NCBI RefSeq assembly: GCF_946478835.1
Contig: NZ_CAMLDV010000047.1
Coordinates: 1-22,158 of the forward strand
From: an uncultured Bdellovibrio sp.
GTDB taxonomy: Bacteria; Bdellovibrionota; Bdellovibrionia; Bdellovibrionales; Bdellovibrionaceae
Direction of reading: 5' to 3'
Length of the DNA: 22,158 bases
Shown here: piece by piece, positions 1 to 9,920 of the stretch
How the letters are laid out: each line of letters begins with the position of its first letter
How positions within the stretch are numbered: position 1 is the first letter of the stretch
The notes under the pieces: generated by a model
The model's input: only the letters and a program-made list of their open reading frames with translations
Databases searched by the model: none
Told to the model about the DNA's origin: nothing
Translations under genes and position numbers: made by a program

Positions 1-1
1 A

Positions 2-1087
2 CAGACCATTCAGCAGAATCTCGGTCCTGTTTTGAAGTACCTCGATGACAAGGGTGTTTCCGAAATCCTCGTTAACGGACACAAAGAAATTTTCGTCGAA
101 AGAAAAGGTAAACTCGAAAGAGTTCCTGAGTCTTTCCCTTCTGAAGATGACTTGCGTGCAGCGGTCAACAGTATCGCTCAAAGTGTCGGCCGTCGTATCG
201 ACGATGAATCGCCACGTTTGGATGCGCGTCTTCCCGACGGTTCCCGTATCGCGGCGGTGATTCCACCGATGTCGCGCAAAGGGACAACGTTATCCATTCG
301 TAAATTTACAAATAATAAAATCACTTTTGCTGATTACATCAAATTCGGCGCGATCACCGAAGACGGTGCAAGGTTCCTGGATATCTGCATGTTCCTGGGA
401 AAAAACATCATCGTGTCGGGTGGTACGGGTTCCGGTAAGACAACTCTCTTATCCCTTCTTTGCACGCGCATCCCGAAGGGTCAGCGTGTGATGGTGATCG
501 AGGACTCTTCAGAGTTGCAAGTCGATTACGAACACGTCGTGATGTTTGAAACTCGCCAAGCCGATCAAATGGGTAAAGGCGAAGTGTCGATCAAAGATCT
601 TTTAAAAAGTGCTCTTCGTCTTCGTCCAGACCGCATCATCGTCGGTGAGGTTCGTTCAAGTGAAGCCATGGAACTTTTGAATGCCATGAACACAGGTCAC
701 AAAGGTTGTATGGGTACGGTGCATGCGAACACACCTGAAGATGCGATCGTGCGTTTGGAAGCCTTGGCTCAAGGTGGTGATGCAAAAATCAGCGAGAAGG
801 CCTTGCGCTCGCAAGTCGTCTCCGCGATTGAAATCATCATTCAGGTCTCTCGTTTCTCTGATGGTTCCAGAAAAATTTCCCATATCAGCGAAATCCGCGG
901 ATTCAACCCGGATGGCTCATACAACGTCGTTCCAATTTTCGAAATGTCACGCATGACTCGCCGTCCCGATGGAACATTGGAAGGTCGACTTCAAGCCACA
1001 GGCAACATCCCGTTGTTTATGGACGAAATCATCGACAACAACCTGCCATTCCCCAAAAGCAAATTTAACAAGCCCCAAGCCGCTTAA
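2..1087 (+). CDS. cpaF: CpaF/TadA-type secretion ATPase, 5'-truncated by window edge
   Basis: This is the C-terminal part of a type II/IV secretion ATPase of the CpaF/TadA group, the cytoplasmic hexameric motor that drives assembly of Flp/Tad pili. The frame is open to the left edge, so 361 residues are visible and the true start lies upstream; a TTG at 32 that could be taken as a start is almost certainly internal. Seen in the protein: an N-terminal sensor part (SEILVNG, then [11 protein letters not shown]), a Walker A box GGTGSGKTT (bases 419-445), an Asp box VIEDSSELQ, a Walker B-like [15 protein letters not shown], and the His box [11 protein letters not shown]. CpaF proteins are usually much longer, so roughly a third is probably missing. 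Its neighbours on the left cannot be seen; the next gene on the right is unrelated, so this may close a tad operon. The stop codon lies inside the long hairpin at 1083-1172. Confidence 0.9.
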   Translation, partial: QTIQQNLGPVLKYLDDKGVSEILVNGHKEIFVERKGKLERVPESFPSEDDLRAAVNSIAQSVGRRIDDESPRLDARLPDGSRIAAVIPPMSRKGTTLSIRKFTNNKITFADYIKFGAITEDGARFLDICMFLGKNIIVSGGTGSGKTTLLSLLCTRIPKGQRVMVIEDSSELQVDYEHVVMFETRQADQMGKGEVSIKDLLKSALRLRPDRIIVGEVRSSEAMELLNAMNTGHKGCMGTVHANTPEDAIVRLEALAQGGDAKISEKALRSQVVSAIEIIIQVSRFSDGSRKISHISEIRGFNPDGSYNVVPIFEMSRMTRRPDGTLEGRLQATGNIPLFMDEIIDNNLPFPKSKFNKPQAA

Positions 1088-1172
1088 AAGGTGCCAGGGG
1101 ATTTTTTACGTCTATGCTGCGTCATCGCTGTGACGCGCTGTAGACGCAAAAAATCCCCTGGCACCTTTTAAG
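1083..1172. repeat. Long imperfect inverted repeat (about 32-base arms) over the cpaF stop
   Basis: Bases 1083-1114 are the reverse complement of 1141-1172 with one mismatch. The 26-base loop holds a further 6-base stem (GCGTCA at 1119-1124 with TGACGC at 1131-1136). The arms begin AAAAGGTGCCAGGGG and include the cpaF stop codon. The T-run lies inside the stem, not after it, so this is not a standard intrinsic terminator, although an RNA of this shape would still fold very strongly. A dispersed REP- or MITE-like repeat copy is a reasonable alternative. Confidence 0.8.
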
Positions 1173-1210
1173 GTGTTTATTGCAGAGGGAAATTACGCTA
1201 AGACTTCTTC

Positions 1211-3497
<2,287 letters not shown>

Positions 3498-3523
3498 TTG
3501 TTTCTGGAAAATGAGTTTCAAAG

Positions 3524-3560
3524 AAAAGGCGATCTATCACAGATCGCCTTTTTTATTTTT
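3524..3560. terminator. Bidirectional terminator between eno and katA
   Basis: AAAAGGCGATCT (3524-3535) pairs perfectly with AGATCGCCTTTT (3541-3552) around a 5-base loop, followed by TTTATTTTT on the plus strand. On the minus strand the stem also ends in a T-run. It sits between the convergent eno and katA genes and can serve both. Confidence 0.93.
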
Positions 3561-3574
3561 ACATCTTCAAAAAA

Positions 3575-5011
3575 TTATTTAATGCGTAACTTTGTTTGAA
3601 TGCGTGCACCGTAGTCGGGATCACATTTCGCAAAGTGCTGGATGTTCTTTAGTTGCAACTCCACAGGCAAACCTTTCATCGTGCCTGCGATATTGCTTGT
3701 TAAACGATCCTTCTCAGCTTCAGTGAGAATACGATACAGGTTCCCAGCTTGAGTGAAGTCGTCATTGTCCTTGTGGGAATCATAACGATCCACAGCGCCA
3801 CTTAAAGCCAATGGTGGCTCACGGAAGCGGGCCTCTTGAACAGGGCCATTAAATCCATTCGGTTCATAGTTGTCCTGCTTTCTGCCGTTGCCATCAAAGC
3901 GCATGCTGCCATCACGGTGATAACTATTCACCGGAGCTTGCGGGCGATTTACAGGCAACGCTTGATAATTCACACCCAAGCGATAGCGGTGAGCATCGGG
4001 ATAAGCAAACAGTCGCCCTTGCAACATTTTGTCAGGAGAAAATCCAATTCCTGGCGGCACGTTGCTTGGAGAAAACGCAGCTTGCTCCACTTCCGCAAAA
4101 TAGTTTTCAGGATTGCGGTTGAGTTCCAAGATGCCAACGTCGATCAATGGAAAATCTTTATGAGGCCACACCTTCGTAAGGTCGAACGGATCAAAAGAAG
4201 TCTGTTCGGCCTGGCGCTCGGTCATGATTTGCACCTTCAAAGCCCAGCGAGGAAATTCTTTTTTCTCAATCGCCTCAAAGAGATCACGTCCTGCATAGTC
4301 AGGATCTTTCCCCGCAAGCTCAGTCGCTTTTTCTACGGAAAGATTTTTAATCCCTTGCAGAGATTTAAAATGAAACTTCACCCACACGCGCTCGTTATTT
4401 GCGTTAATCAAACTAAACGTGTGACTGCCATACCCATTCATAAAACGATACCCGTCGGGAATGCCACGGTCGCTAAAGAGGATCGTAATCTGATGAAGAG
4501 CTTCCGGAGCCTTCGACCAATAATCCCACATGCGGAAAGGATTTTTATATCCCGTTTGCGGGTCACGTTTCTGCGAGTGAATAAAGTCCGGAAACTTTAA
4601 AGGATCGCGCTCAAAAAACACCGGCGTATTATTGCCAACCAAATCCCAGTTGCCTTCTTCAGTGTAAAACTTCAAAGCAAAGCCACGAGGATCACGCTCT
4701 GTATCCGCAGAACCTTTTTCTCCAGCGACAGTAGAAAAGCGCAAAAACACGTCCGTCTTTTTACCAATTTTCGAAAACACAGAAGCTTTCGTATAGCGGG
4801 TGATATCGTGGGTCACAGTGAAAGTCCCATAAGCTCCAGAGCCTTTCGCATGCACCACGCGTTCAGGAATGCGCTCACGATTAAAGTGCGCGATCTTTTC
4901 AATCAAATGATAATCCTGAATCAAAACCGGCCCACGAGGCCCCGCCGTTTGCGAGTGTTGATTTTCAGAAACCGGAATACCCGCTGAAGTAGTTAGTGTT
5001 TTAGTACTCAT
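3575..5011 (-). CDS. katA: Monofunctional haem catalase
   Basis: Breaks hydrogen peroxide down to water and oxygen. The 478-residue length fits the small-subunit (clade 3) catalases. Seen: distal-pocket His54 ([11 protein letters not shown]), Asn127 ([11 protein letters not shown]), the family signature [11 protein letters not shown], and the proximal haem ligand Tyr337 in [14 protein letters not shown] with Arg333. There is no signal peptide, so the enzyme is expected in the cytoplasm unless moved by another route. ATG at 5011 is preceded by AAAGGAG at good spacing. That site lies in the last codons of the ankyrin gene, which overlaps katA by 11 bases, so the two should be translationally coupled. 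An OxyR-like box lies upstream of the pair. A 254-residue open frame on the opposite strand (3836-4600) is a shadow. Confidence 0.97.
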   Translation of the reverse strand: MSTKTLTTSAGIPVSENQHSQTAGPRGPVLIQDYHLIEKIAHFNRERIPERVVHAKGSGAYGTFTVTHDITRYTKASVFSKIGKKTDVFLRFSTVAGEKGSADTERDPRGFALKFYTEEGNWDLVGNNTPVFFERDPLKFPDFIHSQKRDPQTGYKNPFRMWDYWSKAPEALHQITILFSDRGIPDGYRFMNGYGSHTFSLINANNERVWVKFHFKSLQGIKNLSVEKATELAGKDPDYAGRDLFEAIEKKEFPRWALKVQIMTERQAEQTSFDPFDLTKVWPHKDFPLIDVGILELNRNPENYFAEVEQAAFSPSNVPPGIGFSPDKMLQGRLFAYPDAHRYRLGVNYQALPVNRPQAPVNSYHRDGSMRFDGNGRKQDNYEPNGFNGPVQEARFREPPLALSGAVDRYDSHKDNDDFTQAGNLYRILTEAEKDRLTSNIAGTMKGLPVELQLKNIQHFAKCDPDYGARIQTKLRIK

Positions 5012-5498
5012 GTTGTAGTTCTCCTTTAAAAGGTGTCAAAATCCGAAACCAAGCTTTCAAGCGACGAAAATTTTTAGACTTCTGTGATTGCGGAGAAGTG
5101 GTAGTCAGTAAACGAACCATAGACTCGCGCCCAAAAGCCTCCGCATACATAAGAGCCGTCTGATTATTATTGTTCTGAGCAAGAGGATCAGCACCAGCAG
5201 CCAAAAGCAGACGGGCACTCTCATCATGACCTTTAAAGGCCACACCCATCAAAATGGTACTGCCACCCAAATCACGAGAGTTCACATCAGCCCCATAACG
5301 AATCAACTGAGGAACAAGAAGAAGATGCCCATTATAAGCAGCTAGCATCAACAAAGAATGCCCTTTATGATTCCGAAGATTAGGATCGCCACCCTGAGCA
5401 AGATAAAAAAGAACCCGCTCAACATTCCCAGCCCGAACAAACTCAAAAACCTCAGGCTCCACCGAAGCCGTCCGCAAATAATCAGCCCACTTCCTCAT
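5001..5498 (-). CDS. Ankyrin-repeat protein, catalase partner
   Basis: A 165-residue protein with about four ankyrin repeats at residues 15-135 (for example [20 protein letters not shown] and [19 protein letters not shown]) and a basic tail. It has no signal peptide. Small ankyrin proteins encoded next to catalases are known: AnkB beside KatB in Pseudomonas aeruginosa and Cj1386 beside KatA in Campylobacter jejuni, the latter tied to haem loading of the catalase. Here the gene is immediately upstream of katA and overlaps it, so a role in catalase maturation or full activity is a good inference. The ATG at 5498 has a GGAGG ribosome binding site about 6 bases upstream. It is the first gene of the peroxide-defence pair, which reads opposite to eno and ftsB. 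Confidence 0.9.
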   Translation of the reverse strand: MRKWADYLRTASVEPEVFEFVRAGNVERVLFYLAQGGDPNLRNHKGHSLLMLAAYNGHLLLVPQLIRYGADVNSRDLGGSTILMGVAFKGHDESARLLLAAGADPLAQNNNNQTALMYAEAFGRESMVRLLTTTSPQSQKSKNFRRLKAWFRILTPFKGELQHEY

Positions 5499-5549
5499 AA
5501 GACCTCCAAGTCACATAAGTAAGATCGGCGATTTGAGCACATAAATCGA

Positions 5550-5586
5550 ATCGATAGTTTATATAAACGATATAGATTTAAACTAT
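5550..5586. promoter_or_regulatory. OxyR-like binding site upstream of ankyrin-katA
   Basis: The known OxyR tetramer motif is four tetranucleotides, ATAG/CTAT/ATAG/CTAT, each separated by seven bases. Here the order is ATCG, ATAT, ATAG, CTAT with exactly seven bases in each gap: 14 of 16 positions match. The last half, ATAGatttaaaCTAT (5572-5586), is perfect. The site ends 52 bases upstream of the ankyrin start codon, as expected for an activator binding just upstream of the -35 region. No clear -35/-10 pair can be named. The region is AT-rich and also contains the 12-base palindrome GTTTATATAAAC, so another regulator such as PerR/Fur type cannot be excluded. Confidence 0.6.
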
Positions 5587-5729
5587 GAAGGAAAAAGCCC
5601 TAAAAACGATGTAGACGAATTGAATAGAAACAAAAAAGCGCAAGCCAGGAAAACCACGCAAAAAAGAAACACGAGATCCTACAAACCCTGTGCACCATTG
5701 TTCCTACTTTATTCTTGCCGGGAAACGAG

Positions 5730-5896
5730 GAAGTCTTGATTGGCTGGGGTAGGCTGCAAGCGAGTTCCGCAGCGCCAAGAACGATCGGCTATTGCAATCA
5801 GAAAACAAAGAAGCAAAAACATCGAAGCCAGCAACAGACAACAAAGCGCGAGGACTGTCCGAAGCCTTGCAGCCTACCCCAGCCAATCAAGACTTC
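5730..5896. repeat. 167-base element bounded by a 31-base perfect inverted repeat
   Basis: Bases 5730-5760 are the exact reverse complement of 5866-5896, separated by 105 bases. The left arm starts GAAGTCTTGATTGGC and ends GGCTGCAAG. No T-run follows on either strand, so this is not an intrinsic terminator. No target-site duplication is evident in the flanks (AAACGAG on the left, CGTCTCG on the right). The loop is A-rich with no obvious internal pairing. Candidates are a MITE-like non-autonomous element, a structured RNA, or a chance inverted duplication. The perfect match over 31 bases argues for a recent event or strong constraint. Confidence 0.85.
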
Positions 5897-5939
5897 CGTC
5901 TCGTAGCCACGGACCAGAAACCAAAGTTAGACTAACAAC

Positions 5940-6245
5940 ATGTCGTACACAAAGTTCGCAGTAGGTCTCCGTCGTTTCTTAAATCATCCGGGTCGCGTCG
6001 CAGGCGTCTGCATGATCGTCTTCGCCGTCTCCATCGTTCTCAACGGAAACGTCTTCCGTCTGTGGGGCCTCCATCGAGACATGGATCGCATTAACGCAGA
6101 GATTCAGCAAACTCGTGAGAACATCGCGTCCCTTTCCGGACAGCTTAAACAGGCTAAAGATCCAGCCTTCATCGAGCGTCAGGCTCGTGATAAATTAGAT
6201 CTGGCCGGTGAACATGACCTTGTCTTTGTTTTCCCTGAACAATAG
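5940..6245 (+). CDS. FtsB/DivIC-family septum formation protein
   Basis: A 101-residue bitopic protein. It has a short cytoplasmic N-terminus, one membrane segment at about 18-36 (RVAGVCMIVFAVSIVLNG), a periplasmic coiled coil at about 44-72 (DMDRINAEIQQTRENIASL), and the typical C-terminal block PAFIERQARDKLDL followed by EHDLVFVFPE. In this family the coiled coil pairs with FtsL, and the complex with FtsQ activates septal wall synthesis at the divisome. Length and layout match FtsB/DivIC. The ATG at 5940 lacks a good ribosome binding site, so the start is supported mainly by the family's short N-terminus. In many proteobacteria ftsB lies directly after eno; here the catalase pair and the inverted-repeat element lie between. 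Confidence 0.88.
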   Translation: MSYTKFAVGLRRFLNHPGRVAGVCMIVFAVSIVLNGNVFRLWGLHRDMDRINAEIQQTRENIASLSGQLKQAKDPAFIERQARDKLDLAGEHDLVFVFPEQ

Positions 6246-6271
6246 TCCATAACCCATCGCATAAAAGCGTG

Positions 6272-6294
6272 CTAGTTGGATATAATACAACTAG
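6272..6294 (+). promoter_or_regulatory. Operator-like palindrome around a TATAAT box
   Basis: CTAGTTG (6272-6278) and CAACTAG (6288-6294) form a perfect 7-base inverted repeat with a 9-base centre that contains TATAAT (6281-6286), a consensus -10 box. It lies about 50 bases upstream of the small HTH gene. A -35 match is poor at the expected distance. A repressor bound here would cover the -10, so autoregulation by the HTH protein is plausible. No T-run follows, so it is not a terminator for the ftsB-like gene. Confidence 0.5.
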
Positions 6295-6344
6295 TATTCT
6301 GACTCTAATCACCACTACTTTATGAAGTGAATTTAGGGGTTTAT

Positions 6345-6644
6345 ATGGTTGATAATCATTCATTAGACTGGAACAAAGAAGCTCTTCGCGCTCTACGCCT
6401 TCGCATGGGTTGGAGCAGATCAGATCTCGCTCGCAGACTTCATTGTTCCGCTGAAGAAGTCGACTCTTGGGAAGAAGGAATTTCCAATATCGAAGCCAAT
6501 ATCAAAAATGAACTGGAATTGATTCTTCGCCAAGCGGAAGAGTGCTGTGATGAAGTGATGTACACTCCAGCGGCAGAAAATGAGTGTGCTAAGCAAGCTC
6601 TCGCACAAATTGATTTTTCACGCGTCAAACTAGACTTAGAGTAA
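6345..6644 (+). CDS. Small XRE-type helix-turn-helix protein
   Basis: A 99-residue protein with an XRE/Cro-type helix-turn-helix at about 14-60: EALRALRLRMGWSRSDLARR, then HCSAEEVDSWEEG, the usual recognition-helix pattern with a Trp-Glu-Gly ending. The rest is an acidic helix and the tail AKQALAQIDFSRVKLD. The start was set at ATG 6345, because AGGGG lies about 6 bases before it; an in-frame GTG at 6327 has no such site. It sits between the ftsB-like gene and polA on the same strand and probably shares polA's transcript. The palindrome at 6272-6294 may be its own operator. Targets unknown; DNA binding is inferred from the fold only. Confidence 0.82.
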   Translation: MVDNHSLDWNKEALRALRLRMGWSRSDLARRLHCSAEEVDSWEEGISNIEANIKNELELILRQAEECCDEVMYTPAAENECAKQALAQIDFSRVKLDLE

Positions 6645-6657
6645 TCGACAACAAAGC

Positions 6658-6694
6658 TCTCCCAGTGTTAGGAATATGTTTTCGCACTGGGAGA
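6658..6694 (+). promoter_or_regulatory. Hairpin burying the polA ribosome binding site
   Basis: TCTCCCAGTG (6658-6667) pairs perfectly with CACTGGGAGA (6685-6694) around a 17-base loop. The right arm contains the only Shine-Dalgarno match for polA (GGGAG, 6689-6693), five bases before its ATG. In RNA the site would be base-paired, so polA translation could depend on opening of the hairpin. There is no T-run, so it is not an intrinsic terminator. Confidence 0.65.
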
Positions 6695-6698
6695 CAAA

Positions 6699-9266
6699 AT
6701 GAAAAAACTCTATCTCGTGGACGTCAGTGCCATGTTTTTCCGAGCGTATTACGCGATTCGCTCTTTGACGGCTCCATCGGGTTTACCTGTCAACGCCATC
6801 TACGGATTTTTATCGATGATGATCAAGCTTCTCAAAGAAGAGAAGCCTGAGTACCTAGTTTTTTGCTACGATCGTAAAGAGCCTTCATTCCGCAAAGATT
6901 TATACGACGGCTACAAAGCCCATCGCAATGAGATGCCGGAAGACTTGGCCAAACAAGTTCCTTACATCAAGAAAATCGCTGAACTTTTGGGAGTGCCTTC
7001 ATACGAAGTCGCGGGTTTTGAAGCCGACGATATTATTGGTTCATTGACCAAGTGGGGCCGCCATCACGACATGGAAGTTTTCATCGTGAGCGGTGATAAA
7101 GACTTTGGGCAGTTGATCAATAAGCACGTGTGGCTCTACGACACCATGAAAGATGTACGCTACGACGCTCAAGGCGTTTTCGAAAAGTGGGGCATCTACC
7201 CAGAGCAATTCATCGACTATCTTTCTATCGTAGGCGACGCCTCAGATAACGTGCCGGGCGTTAAAGGCATCGGCGAAAAGGGTGCGATCAAACTTCTGGA
7301 GCAATTTAAAACGCTCGAAAATATTTACGAGAATATCGACAAGGTTGAGAGCAAAAGTGTTCGTGAAAAACTCATCGCCTCTAAAGACAATGCTTTCTTG
7401 TCAAAGAAGCTCGTCACAATCTCCACAGACGTTCCTGTTTCCGATGACTATAACAGCTACAGATTGACGCCGTTGCATACCGAAGAGTTGCGCGCGCTTT
7501 TGCACGAGTTGAATTTTAAATCCTTTGAAAAAAGTTTATTCGGAGCAACGACTCCAGACGTGGCCGCTCCTGTTAAAAAAACAGTGGAGATGCCCGCTGT
7601 CGGAATTCCTGAAGGAGAGATTCAGCCGACTCTTGTGATTGCGAAGGACGACAAAGAATTTCAGGAAAGAACAATCACAACGAAAGAACTCGCTGCTGTT
7701 TTGAAAGAAAACCAAGTTCTTTGGGGGTTCTCGGATACACGCGGTGTCTTTGTTGGAACCGAGCAAGAACTTTTTGAAGTTTCCGATTTTGAATACCTTG
7801 GAAAACTCACAGACACGTTCCACATTCGTTGGAGCGGGTTTGACCTAAAAACTTTCTGGCATAAAATCGGTGCAAAAGATCCGATCGCAGGATGGGATTC
7901 TCAGCTGGCTGCTTACGTGCTCAAAGCCGGTGATGCTGCGGATTTTGGCAAGATGTATACAAAGTACATGTTGGAAACTTTGCCGGATCTGGCTCCGCCA
8001 TCGGCTCTTTATAATGCGCATAGAAATTTCGCAGCGACATTATCTGGACAGCTCAAGTCCCTTCACGGGGAAAAGGTTTACCAAGAGTTAGAACTTCCGC
8101 TGGAGCGAGTTCTTCTTTCCATGGAGAGATGGGGAATTCGTATCGACAAAGATCTTTTGGCGAAACAAAGTGCAGAGCTTGAAACTGAAATCGCTGCTCT
8201 TGAAAAACAAATTCACTCTGAAGCCGGGGAGACTTTCAATGTTGGAAGCCCTAAGCAGTTGGGTGTGATTCTTTTTGAAAAGCTGAAACTGCCTGCGGGT
8301 AAAAAAACAAAGACGGGTTATTCGACGGGAGAAGAAGTTCTTACGGAGCTTGATCATCCTATTGCAAAACTAGTTTTGAAATGGCGTGAACTTTCCAAAC
8401 TCAAGTCCACTTACGTTGATGCCTTGCCTGAAATGATCAGTCCTAAGGATGATCGTGTGCATACAAGATTCAATCAGGCACTTACGATGACGGGACGCCT
8501 TTCAAGTACGGATCCGAACCTACAGAATATTCCTATCCGCACGGCCCGCGGTCAGCAAGTTCGTCAGGCTTTTGTGGCGGCTCCAAGAATGAAATTGTTG
8601 TCGGTGGACTACTCACAGATCGAGCTTCGTATCTTGGCGCATATTTCAGAAGATCCGAATTTGATCAAAGCCTTCCAGGAGGACTTGGACATTCACTCCG
8701 CAACCGCGGCAGAAATCTACGGACTTCCTTTGACGGAGGTCACTTCAGAACTCCGTCGTTCCGCAAAAGCCGTGAACTTCGGTATTGCGTACGGACAAGG
8801 TGCTTTCGGTCTTGCAGAGAACCTCGGAATCTCCAGATCAGAAGCCAAAGAGATTATTGATCGTTACTTCGCTCGCTTTAAAAACGTGCGGGACTATATC
8901 GAAGGCACCATCAAAACGGCTCATGAACAGGGTTATGTAGAAACATTGTTTGGTCGTCGTCGTTACATCGAAGAGCTTCAGTCTAAAAACATGATGCTGA
9001 AAAAATTCGGGGAGCGTGCTGCGATCAATGCGCCTATTCAAGGAACCGCGAGTGACCTCGTGAAAAAGGCCATGATCGAAGTTTACGAAAAAGTTCCAGT
9101 GCGTATGCTTCTGCAGGTGCATGACGAATTGATCTTTGAAGGAACGGAAGAAGACTTGAATAAGCACACTCCGGAGCTTGTTTCTATCATGGAAAACGTC
9201 ACTCAGTTGAAAGTGCCTTTGAAAGTGAATTACGCTATTGGCAACAACTGGGATGAGGCTCATTAA
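6699..9266 (+). CDS. polA: DNA polymerase I
   Basis: Gap-filling and repair polymerase with 5' nuclease activity for removing Okazaki primers. In 855 residues the order is: 5' nuclease domain (1-290) with Glu108/Asp110/Asp111 (GFEADDIIGSL), Asp133/Asp135 (SGDKDFGQL) and the helix-hairpin-helix SDNVPGVKGIGEKG; a middle 3'-5' exonuclease-like domain (about 310-455); and the polymerase domain with motif A (VDYSQIELR, Asp637), motif B (RRSAKAVNFGIAYG, Lys690, Phe694, Tyr698) and motif C (QVHDELIFEG, Asp809/Glu810). The middle domain lacks the usual first Asp-x-Glu pair (GFSDTRG is at that place), so proofreading is probably lost, as in Taq and Bacillus Pol I. Phe694 fits discrimination against dideoxynucleotides. 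The start has GGGAG five bases upstream, within a hairpin. Confidence 0.97.
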   Translation: MKKLYLVDVSAMFFRAYYAIRSLTAPSGLPVNAIYGFLSMMIKLLKEEKPEYLVFCYDRKEPSFRKDLYDGYKAHRNEMPEDLAKQVPYIKKIAELLGVPSYEVAGFEADDIIGSLTKWGRHHDMEVFIVSGDKDFGQLINKHVWLYDTMKDVRYDAQGVFEKWGIYPEQFIDYLSIVGDASDNVPGVKGIGEKGAIKLLEQFKTLENIYENIDKVESKSVREKLIASKDNAFLSKKLVTISTDVPVSDDYNSYRLTPLHTEELRALLHELNFKSFEKSLFGATTPDVAAPVKKTVEMPAVGIPEGEIQPTLVIAKDDKEFQERTITTKELAAVLKENQVLWGFSDTRGVFVGTEQELFEVSDFEYLGKLTDTFHIRWSGFDLKTFWHKIGAKDPIAGWDSQLAAYVLKAGDAADFGKMYTKYMLETLPDLAPPSALYNAHRNFAATLSGQLKSLHGEKVYQELELPLERVLLSMERWGIRIDKDLLAKQSAELETEIAALEKQIHSEAGETFNVGSPKQLGVILFEKLKLPAGKKTKTGYSTGEEVLTELDHPIAKLVLKWRELSKLKSTYVDALPEMISPKDDRVHTRFNQALTMTGRLSSTDPNLQNIPIRTARGQQVRQAFVAAPRMKLLSVDYSQIELRILAHISEDPNLIKAFQEDLDIHSATAAEIYGLPLTEVTSELRRSAKAVNFGIAYGQGAFGLAENLGISRSEAKEIIDRYFARFKNVRDYIEGTIKTAHEQGYVETLFGRRRYIEELQSKNMMLKKFGERAAINAPIQGTASDLVKKAMIEVYEKVPVRMLLQVHDELIFEGTEEDLNKHTPELVSIMENVTQLKVPLKVNYAIGNNWDEAH

Positions 9267-9270
9267 TCGC

Positions 9271-9293
9271 GAAGTTCACTGCTTGTGAACTTC
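9271..9293 (+). terminator. Hairpin directly after polA
   Basis: GAAGTTCAC (9271-9279) pairs perfectly with GTGAACTTC (9285-9293) around TGCTT, just after the polA stop. It is followed only by the T-rich but broken TGGTTTGTTCTT, so it is a weak terminator alone; the stronger one is at 9330-9360. Confidence 0.5.
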
Positions 9294-9329
9294 TGGTTTG
9301 TTCTTCGTCACAACGAAAATTTTGTTATT

Positions 9330-9360
9330 AAAAGGGCTTCGCAAGAGGCCCTTTTTCTTT
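9330..9360 (+). terminator. Intrinsic terminator after polA
   Basis: AAAAGGGC (9330-9337) pairs with GCCCTTTT (9348-9355) around a 10-base loop, followed by TCTTTA. It closes the polA transcript ahead of the exported-protein gene. Confidence 0.82.
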
Positions 9361-9440
9361 ATATTCATTCTGGCAAGCGTCTTTCCAGGCACACCCGTTG
9401 CTATTTTCTAGGGAACTTAAACCTTATGAAGGAAATAGTT

Positions 9441-9887
9441 ATGAAGTTTTTAAATAAAGCTCTTTTAGGAATGATCACAGTAATGCTCGGGATGGCTTCT
9501 TTCGCGAAGGCCGCTGAAATCGTTTGCGTAGGAACCGATGGTGCTGGTCAGAACTTCGCGTTGCAACTGAAGCTGGAAAAAGGCATTCGCACGGTGAGCG
9601 GCGTTTTAAAAGCCCAAACAGTCAAAGGCATCAAAGTTATTAGCAAGAATGCAGGGCTCGCGGACCTCTATGGCAAAGAACCTGATTGGGAGACATTGCG
9701 ATTCGACCGCGATCTTTATGTTGAATCTGATGAGGTATTTATGAACCTCTCAAAAGTCGCTCGTCAGAAATACGAAGGTGAGCTGTGCGGTCCGCATAAT
9801 AACATCACTATTGGCGGAGTGCAGTTCACGTCAAACGACTGCTTGAATATCAGTTGCAGATCCAAAGGATTAAGCTCCTTAAGATAA
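9441..9887 (+). CDS. Small exported protein, four cysteines
   Basis: A 148-residue protein of unknown function. The start was set at ATG 9441, preceded by GAAGGA about 7 bases upstream. It yields a classic signal peptide (Lys-rich start, hydrophobic ALLGMITVMLGMASF, cleavage after AKA). Longer in-frame extensions up to 9285 run through the polA terminator region and are not credible. The mature part, about 125 residues, has four cysteines (IVCVG, ELCGP, NDCLN, ISCRS), enough for two disulfides, which fits a periplasmic location. No membrane segment or lipobox. It faces the lipoprotein gene across a shared terminator. Confidence 0.75.
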   Translation: MKFLNKALLGMITVMLGMASFAKAAEIVCVGTDGAGQNFALQLKLEKGIRTVSGVLKAQTVKGIKVISKNAGLADLYGKEPDWETLRFDRDLYVESDEVFMNLSKVARQKYEGELCGPHNNITIGGVQFTSNDCLNISCRSKGLSSLR

Positions 9888-9890
9888 TAA

Positions 9891-9920
9891 AAAAGGCGGC
9901 CTTATGGTCGCCTTTTCTTA
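9891..9920. terminator. Bidirectional terminator between convergent genes
   Basis: AAAAGGCGGCC (9891-9901) pairs with GGTCGCCTTTT (9906-9916) with one G-T wobble and a TTAT loop. T-runs follow on both strands, the longer one on the minus strand, so it serves the exported-protein gene and the lipoprotein gene. Confidence 0.9.

Larger units (their letters stand above)
5499..5939. other. 441-base stretch without a convincing gene
   Basis: Between the divergent ankyrin and ftsB-like genes. It holds the ankyrin ribosome binding site, the OxyR-like box (5550-5586), an A-rich segment (5587-5700) and the 167-base inverted-repeat element (5730-5896). The short open frames across 5704-5964 run through the inverted repeat on both strands and lack ribosome binding sites and family resemblance. 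I see no tRNA, CRISPR or transposase. No clear promoter for the ftsB-like gene could be picked out. Confidence 0.7.

Noticed and set aside
32..1087. TTG at 32 as the start of the CpaF gene
   Set aside because: The frame is open upstream to base 2 and the protein is far shorter than the family, so this is a truncation by the window edge.
3836..4600. 254-residue open frame antisense to katA
   Set aside because: No ribosome binding site or family resemblance; it is a shadow of the well-supported catalase.
5866..5896. The run TACCCCAGCCA in the right arm resembles a tRNA-Gln 3' end
   Set aside because: Only 11 bases; no T-arm or cloverleaf upstream, and the mirrored copy is in the left arm.
5704..5964. 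Short open frames on both strands through the inverted repeat, sharing the same first residues MAGVGCK
   Set aside because: The shared start is simply a result of the perfect inverted repeat; no ribosome binding site.
9285..9440. 52-residue N-terminal extension of the small exported protein
   Set aside because: It runs through the polA terminator region and hides the signal peptide; ATG 9441 has its own ribosome binding site.
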